Shown piece by piece: positions 1-7,102 of a stretch of 8,783 nucleotides of DNA. Source of the DNA: Streptosporangiaceae bacterium (GTDB lineage Bacteria > Actinomycetota > Actinomycetes > Streptosporangiales > Streptosporangiaceae); assembly GCA_030040475.1 (NCBI GenBank), contig JASHTQ010000121.1, positions 1 to 8,783 on the forward strand, read 5' to 3'. The stretch's first letter is position 1. Each line of letters starts with the position of its first letter. The notes beneath the pieces were generated by a model. That model did not search any database. It saw only the letters and a list, made by a program, of their open reading frames with translations, and was not told where the DNA came from. A program made the translations under genes and the position numbers.

Positions 1-513
1 GTCCCTGTCCGGCTGTCGCACGTGGTGCTGAACTCCACCGACATCGACCGCACCAGGGATTGGTACACGGAGCACCTGGACTTCCGGCTCTCGGACACGC
101 TCGGCAGCGTCATGCACTTCATGCGCTGCAATCCCCGGCACCACAGCTTCGCGATCGCCCGCGGCCCGCACGTCTCGGTGCACCACGTCTCGTTCGAGAT
201 GCGCGGTCTTGACGAGTACATGCGCGGCACCGGCCGGGTGATAAGGGCCGGGGCGCGGTTCGTCTGGGGCCCGGGACGGCACCTGGCGGGCGACAACACC
301 TTCAGCTACTTCCTCGACCCGCAGGGCAACACGATCGAGTACACCACCCAGCTGCAGGAGCTCGACGAGGACAGCTGGCACCCGCACATCTACGACATCC
401 ACGACCCGACGGTCCAGGACCAGTGGGGCACGGCAAACCCGATGAACGAACTGGTCGCGAAGGAAAGCTTCAACGACATAGACCCCGGGCTCTTCGTAGC
501 CCCGCCCGTATAA
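1..513 (+). CDS. Extradiol ring-cleavage dioxygenase, VOC superfamily (3' part, cut by left edge)
   Basis: Frame 1 is open from the first base, so the gene starts upstream; 170 residues are visible. Related enzymes (2,3-dihydroxybiphenyl and catechol 2,3-dioxygenases) are usually about 290-310 residues with two VOC domains and use Fe(II) and O2 to open a catecholic ring next to the hydroxyls. What is visible matches the catalytic C-terminal domain. Counting from the first codon, the likely metal ligands are H7 (in LSHVVL), H62 (in VHHVSFEM) and E113 (in GNTIEY). The second-shell catalytic residues also appear present: the HHS pair H47-H48, H94 in GPGRH, and Y103 before FLDPQGN. The tail carries a DQWG motif (about 134-137), which recurs in this family. 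The set of active-site residues suggests a working enzyme. It ends 10 bases before the binding-protein gene. Substrate is unknown; a non-dioxygenase VOC enzyme is less likely. Confidence 0.8.
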   Translation, partial: VPVRLSHVVLNSTDIDRTRDWYTEHLDFRLSDTLGSVMHFMRCNPRHHSFAIARGPHVSVHHVSFEMRGLDEYMRGTGRVIRAGARFVWGPGRHLAGDNTFSYFLDPQGNTIEYTTQLQELDEDSWHPHIYDIHDPTVQDQWGTANPMNELVAKESFNDIDPGLFVAPPV

Positions 514-517
514 GGAG
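512..517 (+). promoter_or_regulatory. Ribosome binding site of the binding-protein gene
   Basis: AAGGAG overlaps the stop codon of the preceding dioxygenase gene and lies 6 bases before the ATG at 524. It is one of the two best Shine-Dalgarno sequences in the window, fitting the usual high expression of the binding protein relative to other ABC components. It fixes the ATG start. Confidence 0.75.
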
Positions 518-523
518 AACTGC

Positions 524-1774
524 ATGAGACATAGAACCGCGCGGCTGACGCTTGGCCTCGGGGGCGCGTTGCTGCTCGCCGCCGGCACGGCGGCGTGCTC
601 GTCCAGCTCCTCGAGCACGACCAGCACCCCGGCGACGACCTCGCCCAGTGCGACCAGCACGTCGGGCACCTCGGCGCTGAGCGGGAGCTGCGGGACGATC
701 CCGAACATTCCCTACAACGACCAGAGCGGCCTGGTGTCCTCCCTGGGCAGCTACGCCGCGAACTACGACGGCTTCGACGGCACGATCTACAAGTCGCCCT
801 GGTCCACCTGGAAGGGCGTGACCGGCAGTGTCAAGATCGGCATCCTCATCGACGGCCTGGACAACCCCTACCAGACCGCGCTTGAGGGCTCGCTGGAATC
901 CGGCCTCAAGGCCTTCGGGTACAGCACGATCGCGCTCGCCCCGTCGGCAAGCTCGGTGACCAACCAGCTGCAGGGCTACCAGACGCTGCTCAACGACGGC
1001 GTCAACATGATCATCGCCCAGGTGCAGTCGCCGACGGCGTACAACTCGCTCATCGACAAGGCGGCCAAGGAAGGCATCCCGACGATCGGCGTGCTGAACG
1101 ACATCGCCGACGCGAACGCGGTCAACGTGGTGCCGAACTCGGTGCTCGGCGGGGCGAAGCTCGCCCAGTACGTGGTGCAGCAGGCGCAGGGCAAGGGCCT
1201 GATCATGTTCATCCACGGGATCGCCGGCGTGCCGATCGACACCGATACCATGAACGGCGCGAACGACGTGCTGAAGCTGTGCCCGCAGGTCACGACCAAC
1301 GAGTCGATCGTGACCCAGTTCCAGGCGTCGATCGCCAAGCAGCAGCTGGTGAGCTACCTCAACACGCACCCGCAGGCCGTCAGCGGCGTGATCACGGCGG
1401 GTCCGTTCACCTCCGGCGTGATCGAGGCGTTCCAGCAGGTCGGCCGGACCGTCCCGGTGATCACGAACAACGGCCTGGACGAGGGCGGCCTCGCCTACTG
1501 GTACCAGCACCGGTCAAGCTACAACGGCGTCGCGCTGGCCAACACGCCCAACGGCCTCGCGTACGCGACGGTCCAGGTCGCGCACATGATGCTGATCGGC
1601 GACGGCGTCAAGATCAATACGCTGTCGATCGACCCGCCGCTTGCCACCAACGCGAACCTGACCAAGTACGTGGACATCGACCCGAACTGGACGATCAACA
1701 CCGCCGGGACCGCCACCGGTCCGGCCAACCTGTATGTGAGCAGCGCCTTCATTGATGCCATCTTCACCAAGTAA
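524..1774 (+). CDS. CUT2-type sugar ABC transporter substrate-binding lipoprotein
   Basis: Extracytoplasmic solute receptor (416 residues) that captures the substrate and delivers it to the permeases encoded downstream. Residues 1-24 form a lipoprotein signal peptide: basic start (RHRTAR), hydrophobic core, then a lipobox ending in TAAC with C25 as the lipidated cysteine. Residues 26-50 are a Ser/Thr/Pro-rich linker typical of actinobacterial lipoproteins. From about residue 102 (VKIGILIDGLDNPYQ) the protein matches the Peripla_BP_4 fold of ribose/galactose-type receptors: a two-lobed pattern with DGVNMIIAQ (158-166), GIPTIGVLND (184-193), and a second lobe with VSGVITAG (286-293) and VPVITNNGLDEGG (310-322). 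Between linker and domain, residues 56-100 form an extra Trp/Tyr-rich segment. C56 and C253 are the only other cysteines. The gene has a strong RBS, and its end overlaps the ATPase gene by 20 bases. Family is clear; ligand is not. Confidence 0.9.
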   Translation: MRHRTARLTLGLGGALLLAAGTAACSSSSSSTTSTPATTSPSATSTSGTSALSGSCGTIPNIPYNDQSGLVSSLGSYAANYDGFDGTIYKSPWSTWKGVTGSVKIGILIDGLDNPYQTALEGSLESGLKAFGYSTIALAPSASSVTNQLQGYQTLLNDGVNMIIAQVQSPTAYNSLIDKAAKEGIPTIGVLNDIADANAVNVVPNSVLGGAKLAQYVVQQAQGKGLIMFIHGIAGVPIDTDTMNGANDVLKLCPQVTTNESIVTQFQASIAKQQLVSYLNTHPQAVSGVITAGPFTSGVIEAFQQVGRTVPVITNNGLDEGGLAYWYQHRSSYNGVALANTPNGLAYATVQVAHMMLIGDGVKINTLSIDPPLATNANLTKYVDIDPNWTINTAGTATGPANLYVSSAFIDAIFTK

Positions 1775-3329
1775 GAGCCCGGCGAGCCTGCCGGCCGAGG
1801 CGGGCCCGGTCGCGTTGCGCGTCACCGGGCTCGCCAAGACCTTCGGCCCGACCGTGGCGCTGCGCTCGTGCTCGGCCGAGTTCCGCGCGGGCGAAGTGCA
1901 CGCGATCATGGGCGAGAACGGCTCGGGCAAGTCCACCCTGGTCAAGATCCTCACCGGGGTGCACCGGCCGGACGCCGGGACCGTCGAGCTCGCCGGCGCC
2001 GCCGGGCGGCTGGTCACCGTGCAGGCGCTGCGCAACCCGGGCACCGCCAACCGGGCAGGCATCATGGCGGTGTTCCAGGAGGTGCTCGTCGTCGACTCCC
2101 GCTCGGTCCTGGACAACGCATGGCTCGGCGCGGACAGCGTGTTCCGCGCGAGCCTGCCGGAAGCCGAGCGGCGAGCGAGAGCGCGCGCGGTCTTCGCCGA
2201 ACTGCTCGGCGGTGAGATCGACCTCGACGGGCCGGCCGGCGCCCTGCCGCTGTCGCGGCGGCAGGCGTGCGCGATCGCCCGCGTGCTGCTGCGCGAGCCG
2301 CGGGTGCTGATCCTCGACGAGGCGACGTCCGCGCTTGACGTCGACACCAGGGACCGCCTGTTCGCGGCGATCGGGCGGCGCCGCGCGAGCGGGATGTGCA
2401 CGCTGTTCATCTCGCACCGGATGGACGAGATCGGCGAGGTCGCCGACCGGGTGACCGTGCTGCGCTCGGGCGATTCGGTCGGCACGCTGGAGCGCGCCGA
2501 GGCGGCGCCGGAACGGCTCGTCCAGCTGATGACCGGCGCGGATCACCTGGCCGGCGGCAAGAGCACGCACCAGCGCCTCGATCGCCCGCCGTCGGCCGAG
2601 CCCGTGCTCCTGGTCCGGGACCTGCGGCTGGGCCCGGACGCCGCGCCGGTCTCGCTTGAGCTGCGCGCGGGCGAGGTGGTGGGCCTGGCCGGGCTTGAGG
2701 GCCACGGCCAGGACGAGTTCCTGCGGGCGCTGTGGGAGGGGGGGCAGGGCGGACACGTGCTCCGCGTCACCGGTTCCGCCCAGACGCCGGTCAGGTCCGC
2801 CCGGCGCGCGGCGGCGCTCGGAATCGGTTACGTGCCGCGGGACAGGCGCGGCGAGTCGTTGTTCGCGCCGCTATCGGTCCAGGAGAACTTCGGCGTGGTC
2901 ACCTCCCATGCCGACCGCAGGTACGGCCTGCTCTCGCAGGCCGCGCGGCGCCGCCGCCTCGCCGCCTACCGCGAGAGCCTCGGCATCCGGATGGGCAAGC
3001 CCACCGACCTCATCACCACCTTGTCGGGCGGTAACCAGCAGAAGGTCGTCATCGCCCGCTGGCTGGCGCGCGAGCCGAGAATCCTGCTACTCAACGACCC
3101 GACCCGCGGCATCGACCTCGGCGCCAAGCGTGACATCTACACGCTGCTCGACAAGCTCGCCGCCGACGGGGTCGCGGTCGTGATGCTGTCCACCGAGGTG
3201 GACGAGCACGTGAAGCTGATGGACCGGGTGCTCGTCTTCCGCGAGGGGACCGTCGGCGCCGTCCTGCATCGCGATCAGCTCTCCCGCGCCGCCCTGGTTT
3301 CCGCGTTCTTCGGTCAGGAGGCTCCGTGA
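1755..3329 (+). CDS. CUT2 sugar ABC transporter ATPase (two fused nucleotide-binding domains)
   Basis: Cytoplasmic ATPase powering the importer, 524 residues, normal for the RbsA/MglA/XylG family. Domain 1 (about 20-262) has Walker A GENGSGKST (53-61), Q-loop Gln108, Walker B LILDEATSALD (185-195) and switch His221. Its signature reads LSRRQ (166-170) instead of the usual LSxGQ. Domain 2 (about 283-522) has the degenerate P-loop normal for this family (GLEGHGQDE, 313-321) and an intact LSGGNQQ signature (423-429). Its Walker B reads LLLNDPTRGID (444-454), so N447 and D448 replace the usual Asp-Glu. The ATG at 1755 lies inside the end of the binding-protein gene (20-base overlap); a TTG immediately before it is possible. 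There is no strong RBS, so translation is probably coupled to the upstream gene. The stop shares a base with the next start (TGATG). Confidence 0.92.
   Translation: MPSSPSKSPASLPAEAGPVALRVTGLAKTFGPTVALRSCSAEFRAGEVHAIMGENGSGKSTLVKILTGVHRPDAGTVELAGAAGRLVTVQALRNPGTANRAGIMAVFQEVLVVDSRSVLDNAWLGADSVFRASLPEAERRARARAVFAELLGGEIDLDGPAGALPLSRRQACAIARVLLREPRVLILDEATSALDVDTRDRLFAAIGRRRASGMCTLFISHRMDEIGEVADRVTVLRSGDSVGTLERAEAAPERLVQLMTGADHLAGGKSTHQRLDRPPSAEPVLLVRDLRLGPDAAPVSLELRAGEVVGLAGLEGHGQDEFLRALWEGGQGGHVLRVTGSAQTPVRSARRAAALGIGYVPRDRRGESLFAPLSVQENFGVVTSHADRRYGLLSQAARRRRLAAYRESLGIRMGKPTDLITTLSGGNQQKVVIARWLAREPRILLLNDPTRGIDLGAKRDIYTLLDKLAADGVAVVMLSTEVDEHVKLMDRVLVFREGTVGAVLHRDQLSRAALVSAFFGQEAP
3316..3321 (+). 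promoter_or_regulatory. Ribosome binding site of the first permease gene
   Basis: AGGAGG lies within the last codons of the ATPase gene. It is 7 bases from the ATG at 3329 but only 4 from the GTG at 3326. The spacing favours the ATG as the true start. Confidence 0.7.
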
Positions 3330-4285
3330 TGACGCGGTTCCTGCGCGCCAGGCCCTACGCGTTCGCGCTGGTGCTGGCGGTGGTCCTGCTGATCGCGAAC
3401 ATCGTCGCGCAGCCGAAGTTCGCCAGCCCGTCCAACTGGGCCGAGACGCTGGCCATCTTCGCGCCGTTCGCGATCGCCGCCCTCGCGTCGACACCCGCGA
3501 TCATGTCCGGCGGCGGCGGCATCGACATCTCGATCGGCCCGCTGATGACCGTGATCGACATGGTCATCGTGGCCGACCTGCTGCCGCACGGGCTCGGGTC
3601 GCCCTGGGTCGTGGTGCCCTTCTGCCTGATCGCGGGCGCCGCCGTCGGCGCGATCAACGGCACGCTCGTGACCGTGCTGCGCTTCCAGCCGGTGGTCGCG
3701 ACCCTGTGCATGAACTTCATCCTGACCGGGCTCGCCACGCAGATCGAGGGCAGCTCGACACCCCAGGGCTCCACCTGGTGGACCGACGACCTGGCCGGCT
3801 CGTTCGGCCCGATCCCCGGCGGGCTGATCTCGATCGCCGTCGTGCTCCTCATCTGGTACGCCCTGTCCCGCACCGCGTACCTACGGAACCTGTACGCGAC
3901 GGGCGGCGACGACGCCACCGCGTTCTCGGCCGGCGTGGACGTGACCCGGGTCAGGATTCTGGCCTACACGGTCGGCGGCCTGTTCGCCGGCGCCGGCGGG
4001 CTCGCGCTGATGGCCGTGCTCAGGGAGGGCGAGGCAGGCGACGCCACGATGTACACGCTGGTCGCACTGGCCGCGGTGGCCCTCGGCGGCACGGCCTTCA
4101 CCGGCAAGCGCGGCAGCCTGATCGGCTCGCTGTTCGGCGCCGCCTGCATGTACCTGATCACGAACGTGCTCAGCGCCGCCCGCGTGCCGGACACCTGGAC
4201 GGACGCGATCTACGGCGCGCTGCTGATCATCGCGGTCATCTTCGGCGCCGGACTGGCGAGCGCGACCCAGGCGAGGACCACATGA
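3329..4285 (+). CDS. CUT2 sugar ABC transporter permease 1 (BPD_transp_2)
   Basis: Integral membrane half of the import channel, 318 residues, usual length for RbsC/AraH/YtfT-type permeases. Hydrophobic stretches at about 11-27, 42-60, 70-85, 92-115, 120-137, 163-180, 210-232, 241-258, 262-282 and 293-309 suggest 8-10 membrane helices. The family hallmark GGGGIDISIGPLM is at 61-73. The cytoplasmic coupling segment LYATGGDDATAFSAGVDVTR (188-207) corresponds to the yAxGgN..AA..sGI motif that contacts the ATPase. The ATG at 3329 is preferred over the GTG at 3326 on RBS spacing; it overlaps the ATPase stop by one base. The next permease overlaps its end by 4 bases. It probably forms a heterodimer with the following permease, as in YtfT/YjfF-type systems. 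Confidence 0.9.
   Translation: MTRFLRARPYAFALVLAVVLLIANIVAQPKFASPSNWAETLAIFAPFAIAALASTPAIMSGGGGIDISIGPLMTVIDMVIVADLLPHGLGSPWVVVPFCLIAGAAVGAINGTLVTVLRFQPVVATLCMNFILTGLATQIEGSSTPQGSTWWTDDLAGSFGPIPGGLISIAVVLLIWYALSRTAYLRNLYATGGDDATAFSAGVDVTRVRILAYTVGGLFAGAGGLALMAVLREGEAGDATMYTLVALAAVALGGTAFTGKRGSLIGSLFGAACMYLITNVLSAARVPDTWTDAIYGALLIIAVIFGAGLASATQARTT
4273..4277 (+). promoter_or_regulatory. Probable ribosome binding site of the second permease gene
   Basis: GAGGA lies 4 bases before the ATG at 4282, inside the end of the first permease gene. Spacing is short, but together with the ATGA overlap it supports 4282 rather than any of the upstream start codons in the same long open frame. Confidence 0.5.
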
Positions 4286-5277
4286 CAACGATCGGCCTGC
4301 GGCGCCAGCTGGCCTCCAGGCACCACGTCGCCGACTTGCAGCGGCGGTTCCCGCTGCTCCAGGTGATGGCGCTCGCGGTGCTCTACCTGATCGGCGCGAT
4401 CACCATCCCCGGCTGGACGACGCGGTCCACGCTGCTGTCGATGCTGGTCATGGCCGCGCTGCTCGGCCTCGCCGGAGCGGGTCAGACCATCGTCGTCCTG
4501 GGCGGCGGCATCGACTTCTCCGTCGGCGCGTTCATCACCGCGGGAGGCGTGTTCATCACCGAGCTGCCGAGCGTGGACGGCTGGCCGGTGTGGGCCGCGA
4601 TCGTCTTCTGTATGGCCGTGGCCACGGTGGGCGGCGCGCTCAACGGCGTGATCTCCTACCGGTTCCGCATCGAGCCGCTGATCGTGACCCTCGGCGTCGG
4701 CTCGCTGCTGAGCGGGGTGCTCACCGGCTGGGTCAGCGGCGCGGTGAGCGGCACGCCGCCGTCGTGGACCGATTCGGCCGTCTCGGTCACCGCGGGCACG
4801 TTCGGGATCCCCGTCCCGCCGATCGTGTCGGCCTGGGTGGTGGTCGCGGTAATCGCCGGGATCGTGCTCGCCAGGACCAGTGCCGGGCGCAGCCTGTACC
4901 TCAACGGCACCAATCCGGTCGCCGCCAGGCGCGCGCTGGTCCGGACCGGCTGGACGTGGACCGCGGGCTTCATCGTCAGCGCGGTGCTCGCCACGTTCGC
5001 CGGCATCCTGCTCGCCGGGGACGGCGGCGGCAACCTGGACTCCGGTGACCCGTACCTGTTCCTGGCGCTCACCGCGGTGATCGTGGGCGGCACCATGTTC
5101 GGCGGGCGCGGCGACTACTGGCGCACCGTCCTCGGCGCGCTCATCCTTACCGTCGTCACCTACCTGCTCGAGGCGCACAACTACAGCACGGGCGTCCAGG
5201 AAATGGTCTACGGGCTGCTGATCATGCTCGTCGTCGCGGCCTACGGCCGTGAGCGGCGGATTAGGGACCGGGTATGA
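4282..5277 (+). CDS. CUT2 sugar ABC transporter permease 2 (BPD_transp_2)
   Basis: Second membrane subunit of the importer, 331 residues. The open frame extends far upstream, but there it encodes an Arg-rich shadow of permease 1. The real start is the ATG at 4282, which overlaps the preceding stop in an ATGA junction. Hydrophobic segments lie at about 24-43, 50-73, 80-95, 100-125, 130-150, 179-197, 224-246, 258-272, 281-297 and 304-320. The hallmark GGGIDFSVGAFI is at 74-85, and the ATPase-coupling segment LYLNGTNPVAARRALV is at 205-220. An internal VGGTMFGGRGDYW (268-280) matches the conserved vvGGtsl.GG.G region near the C-terminus of this family. The cytoplasmic tail is short and basic (GRERRIRDR). 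The gene ends in an ATGA overlap with the small VOC gene, tying transporter and enzymes into one transcript. Confidence 0.9.
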   Translation: MTTIGLRRQLASRHHVADLQRRFPLLQVMALAVLYLIGAITIPGWTTRSTLLSMLVMAALLGLAGAGQTIVVLGGGIDFSVGAFITAGGVFITELPSVDGWPVWAAIVFCMAVATVGGALNGVISYRFRIEPLIVTLGVGSLLSGVLTGWVSGAVSGTPPSWTDSAVSVTAGTFGIPVPPIVSAWVVVAVIAGIVLARTSAGRSLYLNGTNPVAARRALVRTGWTWTAGFIVSAVLATFAGILLAGDGGGNLDSGDPYLFLALTAVIVGGTMFGGRGDYWRTVLGALILTVVTYLLEAHNYSTGVQEMVYGLLIMLVVAAYGRERRIRDRV

Positions 5278-5693
5278 ACCTGCTGCATCACCACGTCGGG
5301 CTCTCGGTCGCCGACCTGGACCTGGCCAAGAAATGGTACGCCGACGTGCTCGGCATGACCGAGGGGTTCGCGTTCAGGCTGCCGCAGTTCGGCGTGCGGG
5401 GCTGCTTCATGGAAGGCCATGGCACCCGGGTAGAGCTGTTCGAGCGGGCGGGTTCCGGCGGCGGGATCTGCGGCCAAGAGCCACCGCAGGCCCTGCTCAC
5501 CAGGGGCTACGGCCATGTCGCGTTCGCCACGCCTGACCTGGACGCCACGTTCGCCGAACTGGTCGCCAGGGGCGCCGTCCCGGTCTGGGATCCCCGGCCG
5601 TCCCCGGAGCCCGGCGTGCGGATGGCGTTCATCGCCGACCTGGACGGAAACCTGGTCGAGTTCGTCGAGATCCCGCTCGGCGAGGGCAGGTGA
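5274..5693 (+). CDS. Small single-domain VOC (glyoxalase-fold) metalloprotein
   Basis: A 139-residue protein with one full VOC module of two beta-alpha-beta-beta-beta halves. The likely metal ligands are all present: H7 (HHVGLSV), E54 (RVELFE), H81 (GHVAFATPDLD) and E129 (GNLVEFVE). This H/E/H/E arrangement is that of glyoxalase I, methylmalonyl-CoA epimerase and related lyases/isomerases, not the H/H/E site of extradiol dioxygenases. It may therefore handle a pathway intermediate, by isomerisation, epimerisation or C-C/C-O lyase chemistry, rather than open a ring. The ATG overlaps the permease 2 stop (ATGA), with a weak AGGGA at 5263-5267. Its end overlaps the next gene by 4 bases (GTGA). 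The fold and metal site are clear; the reaction is not. Confidence 0.8.
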   Translation: MNLLHHHVGLSVADLDLAKKWYADVLGMTEGFAFRLPQFGVRGCFMEGHGTRVELFERAGSGGGICGQEPPQALLTRGYGHVAFATPDLDATFAELVARGAVPVWDPRPSPEPGVRMAFIADLDGNLVEFVEIPLGEGR

Positions 5694-6661
5694 GCGACCT
5701 GACCCTGGGTCCGGTCGAGGAGGCCCTCGCCGAGGCCCGGCGCAAGTACCGCAACTGGGGCCGCTGGGGCCCGGACGACGCGCTCGGGACGCTGAACTAC
5801 ATCGACGACGCCAAACGCGCGGCCGCGGCGGCGCTCGCCCGTACCGGCCGGGCGTTCTCCCTCGCGGTCGAGCTGACGAGGACCGGGCCGGGCAGCGGCC
5901 ACCGCGACGGCAATCCCGTGCACACGATGCTCGACTCACGCGCCGAGGCCGCGGTCGGCGACCAGGGATATCCGCACGGGTTCGGCGACGCCGACGACGT
6001 GGTGTTCATGCCGCTGCGGTCCGGCACGCACTGGGATGGCCTCGGCCACGTGTTCGACAACGCGCTGGCCTGGAACGGACGGCACCGCGCCGAGGTGGTG
6101 ACCGCCGCGGGCGACCGCGTCACCGGGGCGGAGCGGCAGGCCGCCGGGTTCGTCAGCCGGGGCGTGCTGCTCGACGCCGGCCGCGTGATCGGCGGGGGCT
6201 CGCTGCCCGACGGGCACGCGATCACCGATGACCAGATCCGGGCCACGATCCGCGCCCAGGGCCCGTCGGCGCGGGTCGCCCGCGGCGACATCGTCCTGGT
6301 CAGGACGGGGCAGCTGGCTCGCTGCCGCGGCCTCGGCGACTGGGCCGGGTACGCGTCCGGGCCGGCGCCGGGGCTGTCGTTCGGCTCGCTCGGCTGGCTG
6401 CACGGCAGCGAGATCGCGGCGGTCGCGACCGACACGTTCGCCGCCGAGGTCCGGCCGCCCGAGTTCGACGCCCCGTGCGTCTGCCCGCTGCACCAGATCG
6501 CCATCCCCAACATCGGCCTGTTCCTCGGCGAGATGTTCGATCTCGAGGCGCTCGCCGAGGACTGCGCCGGCGACGGCGTCTACGAGTTCCTGCTGGTCGC
6601 CGCCGGCCTGCCGATTACCGGCGGGGTGGGCCTGCCGGTCAACCCCATCGCCGTCAAATAG
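5690..6661 (+). CDS. Cyclase-family hydrolase (kynurenine formamidase-like fold)
   Basis: A 323-residue member of the metal-dependent cyclase family (PF04199), which hydrolyses amides or lactones such as formylkynurenine or cyclic pathway intermediates. The N-terminus NWGRWGPDDALGTLNYI (22-38) is typical of the long subfamily. The core motif reads LRSGTHWDGLGHV (109-121), with H114, D116 and H120; the first His of the canonical HxGTHxDxPxH is Arg110 here, and Pro is Leu118. The distal site has H268 (CPLHQIAIPNIG) and E281 (LGEMFDLEAL), as expected for the second metal. The start is a GTG in a GTGA overlap with the small VOC gene, with GAGGG at 5682-5686 just upstream. No signal peptide, so cytoplasmic. 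It fits hydrolysis of a lactone or amide in the pathway, but the substrate cannot be read from sequence. Confidence 0.85.
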   Translation: MSDLTLGPVEEALAEARRKYRNWGRWGPDDALGTLNYIDDAKRAAAAALARTGRAFSLAVELTRTGPGSGHRDGNPVHTMLDSRAEAAVGDQGYPHGFGDADDVVFMPLRSGTHWDGLGHVFDNALAWNGRHRAEVVTAAGDRVTGAERQAAGFVSRGVLLDAGRVIGGGSLPDGHAITDDQIRATIRAQGPSARVARGDIVLVRTGQLARCRGLGDWAGYASGPAPGLSFGSLGWLHGSEIAAVATDTFAAEVRPPEFDAPCVCPLHQIAIPNIGLFLGEMFDLEALAEDCAGDGVYEFLLVAAGLPITGGVGLPVNPIAVK

Positions 6662-6667
6662 CCAGCC

Positions 6668-6671
6668 GGAG
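6668..6671 (+). promoter_or_regulatory. Ribosome binding site of the SnoaL-like gene
   Basis: GGAG lies 5 bases before the ATG at 6677, in the 15-base gap after the cyclase-family gene. This is one of three true gaps in the block, and it supports independent initiation at 6677. Confidence 0.55.
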
Positions 6672-6676
6672 ACCCC

Positions 6677-7102
6677 ATGGAACGAGCAGACTTCGACACC
6701 TATATCCGCCGGTTCAACGCCGAGGAGGCCGGTGCCTTCGAGGACTACATGGCACCCGACGTCCGGATGCTCAACGGCACCCTGCTGTTGAGCGGAGTCG
6801 AGCAGGTCAAGGCGCACTACGCGAAGATCTGGGGTGCGATGAGGGAATCGCTCGACGTCGAGCGGTTCGTCTCGGACGGCGACACCGTGGCGATCCAGAT
6901 GCACACCCACTTCGACGTCCGGCGGGAGGACGCCGGCTCCCCGTTCGGCGCGATCCGGGTCGGCGAGACCTTCGACTACCACGGCCTGATCATGTACCGC
7001 CTGCGCGCGGACGGGAAGTTCGAGGACGTCAAGGTCGCCTACCTCTCCTTCATCTACACCGATCTCGACGGCAAGGCCACCGACCTCGGGATCCCGCACT
7101 GA
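6677..7102 (+). CDS. SnoaL-like / NTF2-fold small protein
   Basis: A 141-residue protein with the alpha+beta cone pattern of SnoaL-like polyketide cyclases and related NTF2-fold enzymes. An N-terminal helix (DFDTYIRRFNAEEAGAFEDYM, about 5-25) is followed by APDVRMLNG (26-34), then the characteristic loop and helix with VEQVKAHYAKIW (41-52). Alternating strands include DTVAIQMHTHFDV (69-81), ETFDYHGLIMYRL (97-109) and KFEDVKVAYLSFI (114-126). Acidic and His residues in the strands (H76, H78, D80, D100, H102) could line the pocket. Family members catalyse aldol-type cyclisations, isomerisations or dehydrations, and many have no known activity. It sits 15 bases after the cyclase-family gene and overlaps the FAD oxidoreductase start by one base (TGATG), suggesting the two products act in sequence. 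Function is not determined. Confidence 0.75.
   Translation: MERADFDTYIRRFNAEEAGAFEDYMAPDVRMLNGTLLLSGVEQVKAHYAKIWGAMRESLDVERFVSDGDTVAIQMHTHFDVRREDAGSPFGAIRVGETFDYHGLIMYRLRADGKFEDVKVAYLSFIYTDLDGKATDLGIPH

Noticed and set aside
470..1510. Long minus-strand open frame of 346 codons opposite the binding-protein gene
   Set aside because: Its product is rich in Arg, Gly, Ala, His and Asp with no recognisable domain. It is the usual antisense shadow of a high-GC gene, and the plus strand holds a clear receptor with signal peptide and RBS.
1514..2756. Two long overlapping minus-strand open frames opposite the receptor end and ATPase gene
   Set aside because: Low-complexity Arg/Ser/Ala-rich translations without domains; the plus-strand ATPase has all expected motifs through this region.
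3706..4281. Upstream extension of the permease 2 reading frame
   Set aside because: The extension encodes Arg/His/Gly-rich sequence overlapping permease 1 in another frame. The ATGA junction, nearby GAGGA and family length all place the start at 4282.
5936..7099. Minus-strand open frame of 387 codons opposite the cyclase-family and SnoaL-like genes
   Set aside because: It spans two well-supported plus-strand genes, has Asp/Val/Gly/Arg-rich composition and no family signature; an antisense shadow.
6475..7101. Upstream extension of the FAD oxidoreductase reading frame
   Set aside because: It overlaps the cyclase-family and SnoaL-like genes and reads as Arg-rich shadow; recognisable oxidoreductase sequence begins at the ATG at 7102.
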